A stretch of DNA of 64,000 nt from positions 11,401,916-11,465,915 of the forward strand of contig NC_086375.1 in assembly GCF_036588685.1 (NCBI RefSeq). Direction: 5' to 3'. Source of the stretch: Mytilus trossulus. Its lineage: Eukaryota > Mollusca > Bivalvia > Mytilida > Mytilidae. Shown one piece after another: positions 1-12,700 of the stretch (within the stretch, counting starts at the first letter, position 1; each line of letters starts with the position of its first letter). The notes beneath the pieces are model-generated. The model ran no database searches, was not told the origin of the DNA, and saw only the letters and a program-made list of their open reading frames with translations. A program made the position numbers and the translations under genes.

Positions 1-174
1 TGATATCAAATATAACCATGTGTCTGACACTCTTTCATTTATAAAGATATAACTATTGCTTGTCAGAAGCATTTATTTTGTTCCACACTTGTCCTGAATA
101 TGGATACACTTGCCATTGCATGTTTTAAAAATTTCAAAGTCCAATCAAAACAAGTTGATGATAGTTAAAAATAA

Positions 175-418
175 AAACACAAAAATACTGAACTCGGAGG
201 AAAAGTCAAAAAGGAAAATCAAAAATCAAAAGGCAAAATCAAGAGTCCAAACACATCAAACGAATGGATAACAACTGTCATATTCCTGACTTGGTACAGG
301 CATTTTCTAATGTAGAAAATGGTGGATTGAACCTGGTTTTATAGCTAGCTAAACCTCTGACTTGTATGACAGTCGCATCAAATTCCATTACATTGTCAAC
401 GATGCATGAACAAAACGT
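175..418 (+). repeat. Dispersed repeat R1, near full copy
   Basis: This block has recognisable landmarks: ACTGAACTCGGAGGAAA near its start, ACATCAAACGAATGG in the middle, CTGACTTGGTACAGG, GGTGGATTGAACCTGG, and a TTCCATTA...ACGATG end. The same order recurs at 34970-35215, 36140-36385, 46960-47160, 50215-50460 and 55880-56125, and reversed at 63355-63490. No coding capacity is visible and the family is not assigned to a class. Sequence 419-1234 shows no gene or clear repeat. Confidence 0.8.
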
Positions 419-1234
419 AAATGTTTATGTTTGTCATGACCACAATACATGCGATATAATTTTATTTATGTTTTGCTAATGTTCTCCATATTGTGTTTTG
501 TAGAATGAAGTCTTTCCATTATCCTTTCAGGTATATGATGTCTGCATTAGTATCGGGAACACTCATAGTCAACATATCATTTTAAAATAGATATAATAAA
601 CAACTTGAGAATTATTGTATTTGTCAGACTTTGTCCTGATAGCCTCTCACAGCTTTGCTGTGTAAATTTATATATTATAGGCATGAAAAGTTCTCATATG
701 ATGGAAACTGGTTGTAAAATAAGATATTATAAATAGTGAAAAAATGTATTTGAATGTGTATATATTTTTCTTCAAATCATTCGATAAATATTTTTTTGGG
801 GTATGATCACTGAGCAGTGGTAGGAGTGGTGGTCATCCTAAATTCTTAAAAAAAAATGCTGGATCAGAAATTCTCCTTTTCAACAACTATTCATTCAAGA
901 TCAAAGGACAATGATGTTGAAAAAAAACAGGTCAATTTCAATACAGCATTCAACAATGATTTCTTACATCAACTTTATTGATTTAATGGAACCAAACTGA
1001 TGAAATTGTCTCAAAATGTTCTAGGGAAGAGCAATGCAAGCTGTATTTGTAACAATTACCATGAATGATATTAAGGGCATATGATACAGTAACAGAGAAG
1101 GTAATGACGTTGCTAATGTAAATTGTTATTTTCGCGACGTCAAACTGTGACATATCGGGAAAAGATGCATTTTTCGACTGATTTTTATCATTCAAACTGA
1201 TTTAACTTGAAAACAAGTGCATGGACCCCTCTTT

Positions 1235-1312
1235 TTAGCTCACCTGGCCTAAAAGGCCAAGTGAGCTTTTCTCATCGTCCGTCGTCGTCATCGTCTGTCG
1301 TCCTCACCCAGC
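1235..1312 (+). mobile_element. Helitron-like family A, isolated 5-prime end
   Basis: A hairpin made of AGCTCACCTGGCC and GGCCAAGTGAGCT (four-base loop) is followed by a GTCGTC-rich microsatellite. This is the same end seen at 7224, 8200 and, reversed, 6905-6944, but here the tandem core is absent, so it is a truncated copy. Confidence 0.75.
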
Positions 1313-1344
1313 TAACACATAATATTTTCATGATATTATTGACT

Positions 1345-3055
1345 GGTTATATACAGTGTATGTAAAGTGCGGATCCTAAAATATCATTTTTACTGTATAT
1401 GCCATAAATGTCTAATGTAGAATGATAAATAAACAGACGAACTTTTTTTAATTTTTGAAGAAAATGAAGAAAATTAGTTAAAATGTATATGTTCAGAAAT
1501 TCATAATACTAATAAAACAAAGTAAGAGATGCGAGCGGGGTTTTATCGCGCCTAAAGCTATCTAGCTGTGAAATATATACCAAAATAGGTGAATATTTAG
1601 GACATTTCACGAACAAATCGTGCAGGTGCTTTATAACTAACAGGTAAGATGTTGTTGCAGTAAAAAAAATATTCATTTTAATACAATTATTAAAGTTGTA
1701 TAACGTAGAATATGTTTTGTCATTCAGTTTCTTCATATTTACCTAAATTCCACTATGATGATTTCGTAATGCTAGTCATGTTTTTCAAAGTTTGTATAAA
1801 CAATTATACAAACCAAGCAAGCAAGCCAACCAAAGTTTTGCTTTATATGCATTAGGAAATTAGCTGTAAAGCCTTAATTTAGCCGACTTGCTCAAACAAT
1901 AGATAAAGTAAGAGAAAGATTTGATAAAATTTAACTTACGGAGGAAAGCTTGGTTTTAAAACACTCTAATAAATTCAATAGAAATAACATTTATTTCAAA
2001 TGTATTCCATTTAGTTTCTTATAAAGGGTATAGGGATCTTTATCCTTTTTTTTATCCATTTCCATGACACTTGATTGAACCTTTGTTTTCCCGTTTAAAA
2101 GGTTTTACACTGGAACCCTTTATAACTTGCTGTTCGGTGTGAGCCAAGACTCCATGTTGAAGACCGTATTTTGACGTATAAAGGTCTACTTTTATAAATT
2201 GTGACTCGGATGGAGAGTTGTCTCATTGTCACAGACGACATCTATATATGGCTCAAAAACGAAACGAGACGGGATAAAAAGGGATAAAAAAAATCCACGC
2301 TACTTTTTTAATATATTTATAATGGGCTTAATATGAGTCAGAATAGAGTAAAATAGTGGGTCGCATTGGGATATTCGCATGCGTATGTATTGCATGGAAG
2401 ATAACGTCCTCAAATGTACTCGTCTCAATTTTACACAGACTGCACTTAAACTCCGCCATATCAATTTTTAACTGCAAAAAAATATAAAAATATCTTCTAA
2501 ATTTTGGTTAAAATCAAGGAGAAACGTAATCTGAAGAAAACAGTATGACATTTTGAGAATCGCTTTTGTTTCAAGTTCGAAAAGCTATATATTTTATCGG
2601 AAGAATGAATGAGGAGTTTGTAATTCAATTTGAAAATACATGTATCATAAATCCTAACGTCATCAACTAAGTTTTTTCATTTGTTGCAAGTGCATTTATC
2701 ACATAATTCTACAATAAAAATTCCTCGCATCTTTGGAATTTCTACATTAACAATGACTGCACTAACAGTGATAATTCATCGCATCTATAGTTAAAATGGA
2801 TTGCTTTCAATAATCGATATGCTATATTATGATACTTTTATAACACTTATTTAAACTTTAATGTTAGTTTGTATATTATAAAGACATATCACAATGAAAA
2901 TATGTTAAAACTTAACTTTAAATCACTTAACTTGATATTTTCAAAACGTAAACAAATACAGTTTTCCCATGATCCTTTATTCTACAATAGACATACCCGC
3001 ATATAACAGTAAAAATTAACTAGCTGGATTCGCACTTTATATACACTGATATATA
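1345..3055. mobile_element. Putative TIR element with about 80-bp diverged ends
   Basis: The left block 1348-1430 (TATATACAGTGTATG, AAAGTGCGGATCC, TTTTTACTGTATATG, TAATGTAGAAT) reappears in reverse complement at 2975-3052 at roughly three-quarters identity. No transposase frame is visible between the ends. A fragment of another repeat (2095-2265) lies inside, so the element would be old and invaded. The boundaries are approximate. Confidence 0.5.
2095..2265 (-). repeat. Dispersed repeat R3, distal part
   Basis: Landmarks GTGAGCCAAGACTCCATG, TTGTGACTCGGATGG and GAGAGTTGTCTCATTG match the block at 13735-14090. The GAGACAACTCTCC end is the reverse complement of the R3 copies at 27077, 45053, 48488 and 56728. 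No coding capacity was seen. Confidence 0.65.
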
Positions 3056-3239
3056 TGTTTGTAAAAAATATTTACCAAAAAATATTTTAAAGATATTTTG
3101 TTTACATCAGAAATTATGCATGAATGATACTTTAACAATAATATTTCATCCCAATGTTTGATTGCTAATGTAAAAACATTTTTTGTAAATATTTTTTAAT
3201 AATAAATAATAAATATTCTTTGCTGATGTTTTTAAAACG

Positions 3240-3831
3240 TTAAGGTGGTATGGGAGTCTAAAATAAAAATGATAGAATTGGTCAAAATGTAGTATCTATT
3301 GATACATGTTCAAAAATATTATAAAAATGATAGGTCACCGCGCATTTTCTCAAGCTACAGGTTGTGACAAAATGACAAATTTTGTATGGATTATACAGGA
3401 AAAAAACAACATTTTGTGAATAGAAACTAAACAAAATGATAGAATTATAAAATAAATTAGGAAAAGATTGCTTTCAGACAATGCTTTGAGAATATCAAAA
3501 GAAAAGATAGGGTCACCGTACGTTTTTTCCGGCTAAAAGACAAAATAGGAAAATTTCGTGTAGAGTCCTTCAGAAAATGCACTGTTTTAGAGTTACCTCC
3601 CCTTAAATTGCCAATTTGAAAATATTTAAAAAAACAACCAAAAATAATCTACACTTGTAAAAATATTAATATTCATAAGTTATATTCTTATAAATTGGTT
3701 CTTTTCAATGAAAATTCACATTAAAAATATGCTTTCCTGCATCAAATTTTGCTAATTTGATAGAAAATATGGACCTTAGATTCTCTGTTTTTTACAATCC
3801 AAGATGGCGAAAGACACCCATACCACCTTAA
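3240..3831. mobile_element. TIR element flanked by TTAA
   Basis: Perfect 15-bp inverted ends, TTAAGGTGGTATGGG at 3240-3254 and its reverse complement at 3817-3831. If TTAA is the target duplication, as in piggyBac-type insertion, the inverted repeat proper is the 11-bp GGTGGTATGGG. The 592-bp body has no open frame of note and contains two related internal blocks with the phrase GATAGGTCACCG or GATAGGGTCACCG, so it is a non-autonomous element. Confidence 0.75.
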
Positions 3832-4141
3832 ATAGACAGTTTTATGAATGAGAACAATTGTATGTCGAGGAGACATTTCTTTGCAATATTCAATCAATAT
3901 AACATTTAATATATATATATTTTAGATGTGTAAAAGAAATATGTTTAAAACATTTTTGATTTACATCTATGTTAAGCATAGGTTTGATGTATAATAAAAT
4001 ATTTTTTTGATGTAAAATCAATATACTTTTCTTGTCCTAATTTAAAATATAAAGATGGTAATATCTAATGAATATTTCAATAACATCATAACAATATATT
4101 TTTTCGATTTTATTTAGAAAATATAAGTTAAAGACAGTTTC

Positions 4142-4395
4142 ATAAACGTTTTAAGATAATATGTTTAATAAATATTTGTAAGATGTATGCTAGAAATTAA
4201 TGTTCTTCAAATGTTTGTTAGTGATGTTTGAGTGAAGCACATGTTTGATATGAAAAAAAGAAATATTTTATAAACATTTTTATATAATATTTTTAATTGA
4301 TATTTGTAAGATGTTCGACAAATGTTTTTCTAATGTTTGTTAGTGATATTTGTGTGAATCCCTTGATGTTTGATATGAAAAAGGAAATATTTTTT
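4142..4395. repeat. Two-copy direct repeat of about 123 bp
   Basis: GTTTGTTAGTGATGTTTG near 4213 recurs as GTTTGTTAGTGATATTTG near 4336, with matching flanks (TTTGATATGAAAAA, ATATTTGTAAGATGT). The surrounding 3832-4530 is AT-rich with no gene visible. From about 4533 to 4655 lies a diverged tail of the hammerhead-bearing repeat (AGAGCATTGAGGACTC ... AAATTCTTTG). Confidence 0.55.
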
Positions 4396-4666
4396 ATATA
4401 ATTTTTTAATCAGATTAACATGAATGTCTCCTAATTTTTGATAGAAAAGTCTTAACAATTCTAATCTCACTTAGGTGAAAATTCAAATCAAGTCAAAAGA
4501 AAAATTATCTAGCGAATAAAGATTGTGTTTGAAGAGCATTGAGGACTCAGTAAAAAATCAAAATGATAAAGTCATACCAAATAGGACTACGATAATCTGT
4601 GCCTAGAACTAGAAAATTCTTTGTCTTTTGCCTAATTCAAAGTTTTTCAAACAGTGTTTATAAAAC

Positions 4667-6944
4667 TAGAGGCTCTAAAGAGCCTGTGTCGCTCACCTTG
4701 GTCTATGTGCATATTAAACAAAGGACACAAATGGATTCATGACAAAATTGTATTTTGGTGATGGTGATGTGTTTGAAGTTCTTACTTTACTGAACGATTT
4801 TGCTTCTTACAATTATATCTATCATGAACTTTACCCATTAGTAACAGAGAACTATATTTGGTAAAAATTTACATAAATTTACCAAATTAATGAAAATTGT
4901 TAAAAATTGACTATAAAGGGCAATAACTCCTTAAGGGGTCAATTGACCATTTAGGTCATGTTGACTTATTTGTAGATCTTACTTTGCTGAACATTATTGC
5001 TGTTTACAGTTTATCGCTATCTATAATAGTATTCAAGATAACCAAAAACGGCAAAATTTCTTTGAAAATTACCAAATTGGAGGGCAGCAAACCAACAACC
5101 AGTTGTCCAATTCATCTGAAAAATTCAGGGCAGATAGATATTGACTTGATTAACAATTTAACCTCTTGTCAGATTTGCTCTAGATGCTTTGGTTTCATAG
5201 TTATAAGCAAAAAACTGCATTTTACCCCTATGTTCTATTTTTAGCCGTGGCGGCCATCTTGGTTGAATGGCCAGGTCATCGGACACATTTTTCAAACTAG
5301 ATACCCCAAAGATGATTGTGGCCTAGTAGTTTCAGTGGAGATTTTGTAAAAGATTACTTAGATTTATGAAAAATGGTTAAAGATTGACTATAAAGGGCAA
5401 TAACTCCTAAAGGGGTCAACTGACCATTTTGGTCATGTTCACTTATTTGTAGATCTTACTTTGCTGAACATTATTGCTGTTTACAATTTATCTCTATCTA
5501 TAATAATATTCAAGATAATAACCAAAAACAGCAAAATTTCCTCAAAATTACCAATTCAGGGGCAGCAACCCAACAACTGATTGACCGATTCATCTGAAAA
5601 TTTCAGGGCAGATAGTTCTTGACCTGATAAACATTTTTATCCCCATGTCAGTTTTCCTCAAAATGCTTTGGTTTTTGAGTTATAAGCCAAAAACTGCATT
5701 TTACCCCTATGTTCTATTTTTAGCCGTGGCGGCCATCTTGGTTGGTTGACCAGGTCACGCCACACATTTTTTAAACTAGATACCCCAAAGATGATTGTGG
5801 CCAAGTTTGGATTAATTTGGCCAAGTAGTTTCAGAGGAGAAGATTTTTGTAAAAGATTACTTTAATTTACAAAAAATGGTTAAAAATTGACTATAAAGGG
5901 CAATAACTCCTAAACGGGTCAACTGACCATTTCGGTCATGTTGACTTATTTGTAGATAATACTTTGTTGAACATTATTGCTGTTTACAGTTTATCTCTAT
6001 CTATAATAATATTCAAGATAAAAACCAAAAACAGCAAAATTTCCTTAAAATTACCAATTCAGGAGCAGCAACCCAACAACCAATTGACTGATTCATCTGA
6101 AAATTTCAGGGCAGATAGATCTTGACCTGATAAACATTTCTATCTCATGTCAAATTTCCTCAAAAGGTTTTGGTTTTTGAGTTATAAGCCAAAAACTGCA
6201 TTTTACCCCTATGTTTTATTTTTAGCCGTGGCGGCCATCTTGGTTGGTTGACCAGGTCACGCCACACATTTTTAAAACTAGATACCCCAAAGATGATTGT
6301 GGCCAAGTTTGGATTAGCTTGGCCCAGTAGTTTCAGAGGAGAAGATTTTTGTAAAAGATTACTTTAATTTACGAAAAATGGTTAAAAATTTACTATAAAG
6401 GGCAATAACTCCTAAACGGGTCAACTGACCATTTTGGTCATGTTGAATTATTTGTAGATCTTACTTTGCTGAACATTATTGCTGTTTACAGTTTATCTCT
6501 ATCTATAATAATATTCAAGATAAAAACCAAAAACAGCAAAATTTCCTTAAAATTACCAATTCAGGGGCAGCAACCCAACAACCGATTGACCGATTCATCT
6601 GAAAATTTCAGGGCAGATAGATTTTGACCTGATAAACATATTTACCCCCATGTCAGATTTGCTCTAAATGCTTTGGTTTTTGAGTTATAAGCCAAAAACT
6701 GCATTTTACCCCATGTTCTATTTTTAGCCCTGGCGGCCATCTTGGTTGGTTGACCGGGTCACGCCACACATTTTTTGAACTAGATACCCCAATGATGATT
6801 GTGGCCAAGTTTGGTTTGATTTGGCCCAGTAGTTTCAGAGGAGAAGATTTTTGTAAAAGTTAACAACGACGACGGACGACGGACGACGGACGCAAAGTGA
6901 TGGGAAAAGCTCACTTGGCCCTTCGGGCCAGGTGAGCTAAAAAT
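4667..6944 (-). mobile_element. Helitron-like family A, long copy
   Basis: Read on the minus strand, the element starts with the hairpin AGCTCACCTGGCC/GGCCAAGTGAGCT (6905-6940), then a CGTCCGTCGTCC microsatellite (to about 6865). A core of about four tandem units of 477-503 bp follows, each marked by GACTATAAAGGGCAATAACTCC (starts near 4911, 5388, 5891, 6392 on the plus strand). It ends with the hairpin GGCTCTTTAGAGCC followed by TCTAGTTTT. No long frame is present. Hairpin plus CTAG before T is the usual shape of a Helitron 3-prime end; the assignment is inferred. Confidence 0.75.
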
Positions 6945-7223
6945 ATCATTGATATTTTATTCCAATAAAGAAATATAAGCCAACAATATGCCAACGTATT
7001 AGGTACTTATCTCCCCCCTTTATACCACATACTTGAAAATTATATTATTCCAATGTTCTAACAACAAAAAAAGCTGCTCTTCCTTCTCTTTATCTAACAT
7101 TTTTAAATCTGTGTAGTCATTCAAATGTATTTACCTAAATGATTGAATAATTTTATGCAAAATCAAAAAATATTCAAAACCAGCCCAAAACAACTAATAC
7201 AATTTGAATATACTTTCATTTTT

Positions 7224-7830
7224 TAGCTCACCTGGCCCAAAGGGCCAAGTGAGCTTTTCTCATCACTTGGCGTCCGTCGTCCGTCATCGTCGTCGTCGTC
7301 CGTCGTTAGCTTTTACAAAAATCTTCTCCTCTGAAACTACTGGGCCAAATTGAACCAAACTTGGCCACAATCATCATTGGGGTATCTAGTTTAAAAAAAT
7401 GTGTCCGGTGACCCGGCCAACAATCCAAGATGGCTGCCATGGCTAAAAATAGAACATAGGGGTAAAATACAGTTTTTGGCTTATAACTCAAAAACCAAAG
7501 CCTTAATAGCAAATCTGACAAAGGATAACATTGTTTATCAGGTCAAGATCTATCTGCCCTGAAATTTTCAGATGAATCGGACAATCTGTTGTTGGGTTGC
7601 TGCCCCTGAATTGGTAATTTTAAGAAAATTTTGCTGTTTTTGGTTATTATCTTGAATATTATAATAGATAGAGATAAACTGTAAACAGCAATAATGTTCA
7701 GCAGATTTACAAATAAATCTATATTTAAAAATAATAGTCAGTTGACCCCTTTAGGAGTTATTGCCCTTTATAGTCAATTTTTAACCATTTTTCGTAAATT
7801 TTAGTAATCTTTTACAAAAATTTGAATTGT
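7224..7830 (+). mobile_element. Helitron-like family A, 3-prime truncated copy
   Basis: It begins with the AGCTCACCTGGCCC hairpin and GTCGTCCGTC microsatellite and continues through one core unit, stopping near TTTTACAAAAATTTGAATTG without the GGCTCTTTAGAGCC end. It lies in inverted orientation to the 4667-6944 copy, 280 bp away, so the two could pair. The gap 6945-7223 is AT-rich with nothing recognisable. Confidence 0.75.
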
Positions 7831-8010
7831 TTAGTGAAAGAACGTCATCTATATAGCGGAAAGTAGGGTTAAAGGATATTGCTAACTTCTTAGCTATGTT
7901 CCAATAATATGATACAAATATCTAATTATATTTCATCCAAAAAAAGAGGCAGAATTTTCAAGTTTTAAAAAATCAAGGTGTTGCAATACTTTTTTCCATG
8001 TGTATATATA

Positions 8011-8170
8011 TACTAGAACACACCCGCGAAATCGCGGGCATTCAGAGCGTAGTTTAAAGTATGTAAAGTGTTGTTGGAAGAATTTTGTAAAATATTGAAT
8101 GACAGGAGAATTTCAGCAAAAGTATCATAAGTCATAGGTTATTGGGGACAGGAAAATGCTTTTTTTTTTA
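8011..8170 (-). mobile_element. Helitron-like family E, 3-prime end
   Basis: Read on the minus strand, a perfect hairpin CCCGCGATTTCGCGGG (8023-8038) is followed by TGTGTTCTAG and then TATA. A hairpin a few bases before CTAG followed by T matches the Helitron 3-prime terminus. The adjoining GAGAATTTCA..AAAGTATCA block recurs, diverged, near 61770. The 5-prime end was not identified. Confidence 0.5.
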
Positions 8171-8199
8171 TCCCTCCTCCTTTATTTCCAATATTCCCA

Positions 8200-8445
8200 T
8201 TTTTAGCTCACCTGGCCCGAAGGGCCAAGTGAGCTTTTCTCATCACTTGGCGTCCGGCGTCGTCCGGCGTCCGGCGTCGTCCGTCGTCGTTAACTTTTAC
8301 AAAAATCTTCTCCTCTGAAACTGCTGGGCCAAATGAATCCAAACTTGGCCATAATCATCATTGGGGTATCTAGTTTAAAAATTGTGTTGCGTGACCCCGC
8401 CAACCAACCAAGATGGCCGCCACAGCAAATCTGACATGGAGTAAA
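8200..8445 (+). mobile_element. Helitron-like family A, short truncated copy
   Basis: It has the hairpin AGCTCACCTGGCCCGAAG..., the GGCGTCCGGCGTCGTCC microsatellite and about 150 bp of core unit. It then jumps to the GCAAATCTGACATGGAGT part of the unit, indicating an internal deletion and a lost 3-prime half. Confidence 0.7.
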
Positions 8446-8689
8446 AAAAAAATTGTGATATAATTTGGTAAAATAGAACTAGATAAACATTATTTAAGTA
8501 TCACCTGAGTTTTATCAATAAATATCGACTCGATAAGTTCTTGTTTGCACATACAGCTACTGTACCCGTAAATACCAAAACAGATGTTTTTATCCTCATT
8601 GTTTTCAAACCTTTAAATAATAAAGTTTTTAAAGTTATGTGATTGACACCTTGTAATGGGTCCTCAACAACTCTAAACTGCAGCAAGAT

Positions 8690-9350
8690 GGCAGATTATT
8701 AGCATGAGAGAAGCAGGGATGTCGCTGTAACAACTGCACGCATTGGTGGTCATCACCATTCCACTATAAGTCGTTTTGAGAATAAAAACCAGTCAATAAA
8801 CGATGTTAAAGACCTTCCAAGATAAAGAAAACCTCCTATACCATTTGATATGAAAAATCAAGCATAACGAAGGTTGGTCAGAAGGAAAATACGATACAAT
8901 CCTAAAAAGAGAGTGGTGGATATACAGGTGCCTATTAACAAGAACTGTTCGAGATCGACCCATCGCTACTGGTTATCGTTAGATAAGACCATTTCGGAGA
9001 CCTTTGCTTACAAACAGACACACAGTTTTCCGTATCCAATGTAGTGCAGAGCTCGCCAAAGTTGAAAACTAGCATCGTTGAGGAAGATCCATTGTTCCAA
9101 TGGAATTCGATTCATCTTCCTTGGCCCGATCGTAGCCCGGATTTGGACCATACCGAGCATATATAGGACACTATTGGACGGAAAGTGCGCGAAAGGACAC
9201 CCCAGTGCAAACACATCATAAAATAAACAATGCCCTTTATCAAAAATGGTTGCTGCTACCTTAGAAACAAATTAGTCGATTTACGGCAGGAATCAGAATC
9301 GTTATGATGCGTTAATCCGTTTGATTGGAGGCAGCGCACCAAGTACTAAT
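8690..9350 (+). pseudogene. Tc1-like transposase remnant
   Basis: Translating this stretch in shifting frames gives a degenerate Tc1-family transposase. Around 8718-8785 a helix-turn-helix-like segment reads GGHHHSTISRF, which resembles the Tc1 N-terminal HTH. At 9116-9148 the frame reads LPWPDRSPDLD, the hallmark block around the second catalytic Asp, followed by TEHI, a stop, then DTIGRKVRERT. In-frame stops, frameshifts and a shortened middle show it is dead. The family's catalytic triad is DDE; only the DRSPDLD region is clear here. Terminal inverted repeats were not found. Confidence is good for family, low for exact borders. Confidence 0.7.
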
Positions 9351-9552
9351 TCTTTGGCGTATAACGATCACCAATGATGTGAACAGTCATCTGAAGATCA
9401 ATTTTGAAATGTCTGACATTGTAAAGTTCGACTACAGTAATACTTGTGAAATGCAATTTTTTGTACAAAAAACACTTAATTTTGTTATTAAAATTGTGGT
9501 TATGTAAATCATTTTTTTCCAATCATTTTTTGTTCGTTTAATTGCAAATGTT

Positions 9553-9757
9553 ATCATAAAAGAGGGACGAAAGATACCAAAGGGACAGTCAAACTCGTAA
9601 ATCTAAAACAAACTGACAACGCCATGGCTAAAAATGAAAAAGAAAAACAGAAAAACAATAGTACACATGACACAACATAGAAAACTAAAGAATAAACAAC
9701 ACGAACCCCACCAAAAACTAGGATGATCTCAGGTGCTCCGGAAGGGTAAGCAGATTC
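9553..9757 (+). repeat. Dispersed repeat R5, copy fused to family A
   Basis: It has landmarks GAAAGATACCAAAGGGACAG, CAAACTCGTAAATC, TGACAACGCCATGGC, ACACAACATAGAAAACTAAAG and CAGGTGCTCCGGAAGGGTAAG. Related blocks lie at 31773-31850, 39925-40100, 63600-63790 and, reversed, 62620-62810. It is short, without a frame, and SINE-like in size, though no tRNA head was seen. It abuts family A at 9757, where that element's 5-prime hairpin is missing. Confidence 0.7.
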
Positions 9758-12700
9758 TCATCACTTGGCGTCCGGCGTCCGTCGTCCGTCGTCGTCCGGC
9801 ATCCGTCGTCCGTCGTCGTTAACTTTTACAAAAATCTTCTCCTCTGAAACTGCTGGGCCAAATTAATCCAAACTTGGCCATAATCATCATTGGTGTATCT
9901 AGTTTAAAAATTGTGTGGCGTGACCCCGCCAACCAACCAAGATGGCCGCCACGGCTAAAAATAGAATATGGGGGTAAAATGCAGTTTTTGGCTTATAACT
10001 CAAAAACCAAAGCATTTAGAGCAAATCTGACATGGGGTAAAAAATTGTTCATCAGGTCAAGATCTAACTGCCCTGAAATTGTCAGATGAATCGGACAATC
10101 CGTTGTTGGGTTGCTGCCCATGAATTGGTAATTTTAGGGAAAATGTGCTGTTTTTTGTTATTATCTTGAATATTATTATAGATAGAGATAAACTGTAAAC
10201 AGCAATAATGTTCAACAAAGTAAGATCTACAAATAAGTCAACATAACCAAAATGGTCAGTTGACCCCTTTAGGAGTAATTGCCCTTTATAGTCAAATTTT
10301 TAACCATTTTTCGTAAATCTTTGTAATTTTTTACAAAAATCTTCTTCTCTGAAACTACCAGGCCAAATTTAAACAAACTTGGCCGTAATCATCATTGGGG
10401 TATCTAGTTTAAAAACTGTGTGGCTTGATCCGGCCAACCAACCAAGATGACCGCCATGGCTAAAAATAGAACATAGGGGTAAAATGCAGTTTTTTGCTTA
10501 TAACTCAAAAACCAAAGCATTTAGAGCAAATCTAACAGGGAGTTAAATTGTTTATCAAGTCAAGATCTATCTACCATGAAATTTTCAGATGGATTAGACA
10601 AATTGCTGTTAGGTTGCTGCCCCTGAATTAGTCATTTTAAGGAAATTTTGCTGTTTGTTGTTATTATCTTGAATATTATTATAGATAGAGATAAACTGTA
10701 TAGAGCAACAATGTACAGCAAAGTAAGACCTAAAAATAAATCAACATGACCTAAATGGTCAATTGACCCCATAAGGGGTTATTGCCCTTTATAGTCAATT
10801 TTTAACCATTTTTCATAAATCTTAGTAATCTTTTACAAAAATCTTCTCCTCATGGTCAGTTGACCCCTTTAGGAGTTATTGCCATTTATAGTCACTTTTT
10901 CTAAAATTTTACTCATCTTTCAAAAAATCTTCTCCTCTGAAACTACTGGGTCAAATTTAACCAAACTTGTCCACAATCATCATTGGGATATCTACTTTAA
11001 AAAATGTGTGGCGTGACCCGGCCTACCAACCAAGATGGCCGCCATGGCTAAAATAGAACATAGGGGTAAAATGCAGTTTTTGGCTTATAACTCAAAAACC
11101 AAAGCATTTAGAGCAAATCTGGCACGGAGTTAGATTGTTTATCAGGTCAAGATCTATCTGCCCTGAAATTTTCAGGTGAATCCAACAACCCGTTGTTGGG
11201 TTGCTGCCCCTGAATTGGTAATTTTAGGGAAATTTTCCTGTTTTTGGTTATCTTAAATATTATTATAGATAGAGGTAAACTGTAAATAGCAATAATGATC
11301 AGAAAAATAAGACCTAAAAATAATGCCCTTTATAGTCAATTTTTAACCATTTTTCATAAATCTTAGTAATCTTTTACAAAAATCTTCTCCTCTGAAACTA
11401 CTGGGCCAAATTAAACCAAACTTGGCAACAATCATCATTGGGGTATCTAGTTTAAAAAATTTGTAAGGGTTCTGCGGAACACAGTGTCTCGCCTACTTTT
11501 GCTGTAAATCGCAGGCGCAACAAAAATGAGGTAAAAATCAATTAAAATATTCCTCTTGATACTATCTTATGATTGTAAGAAGCTTCTGTCCAAGTTTGGT
11601 AAAAATCTAGGATAGTTAATGAATCTAATAAATGTTTTGCAGACTGTATGTAATGTTAACTGGAAGAAAATCTAAGTCCATTTAAAAGTAAAATACAGAA
11701 AAAATGGAGTTATCTTTTTACAAAATTTACTTCTGGATAAAATTTTATGATCATAAATAAGCTTCTGTCCAAGTTTGGTACAAACCCAGGATATTTTAAG
11801 AAAGTTATAAAAATTTAAAAAATTTAACCACAGAGTGAATGTAATGTTTCCCTGCAGAAAAACTAAGTCCATTTAAAAGTAAAATACGGAAAAAATGGAT
11901 TTATTTTTTTACAAAATTTACTTCTGGATACTATCTTATGATCATAAAAAAGCTTCTGTCCAAGTTTGGTACAAACCCAGGATAGTTTAAGAAAGTTATA
12001 CAAATTTTAAAAACTTTAACCACAGAGAGAATGTAATATTTCCCTGCAGAAAAACTAAGTCCATTTAAAAGTTAAATACGGAAAAAATGTATTTATTTTT
12101 TTTACAAAATTTACTTCTGGATACTATCTTATGATCATAAAAAAGCTTCTGTCCAAGTTTGGTACAAACCCAGGATAGTTTAAGAAAGTTATAAAAATTC
12201 TAAAAACTTGAACCACAGAGTGAATATTATGTTTCCCTGCAGAAAAAAACTAAGTCCATTTATAAGTAAAATACGGAAAAAACGGAATTTCATTTTTACA
12301 AAATTTACTTCTGGATACTATCATCTGATCATAAACAAGCTTCTGTCAAAGTTTGGTATAAATCCAGTATAGTTTAAAAAAGTTATTGAAATTTCAAAAA
12401 CTTTAACCACAAAGTGAATATTTGTGGACGCCGCCGACGACGACGACAAAAACAGAATGTAGGATCGCTTAGTCTCGCTTTTTCGACTAAAGTCGAAGGC
12501 TCGACAAAAATGTGTGGCGTGACCCGGCCAACCAATCAAGATGGCCGCCATGGCTAAAATAGAACATAGGGGTAAAATGCAGTTTTTGGCTTATATAACT
12601 CAAAAACCAAAGCATTTAGAGCAAATCTGACACGAAGTAAAATTGTTTATCAGGTCAAGATCTATCTGCCCTGAAATTTTCAGGTGAATCCAACAACCCG

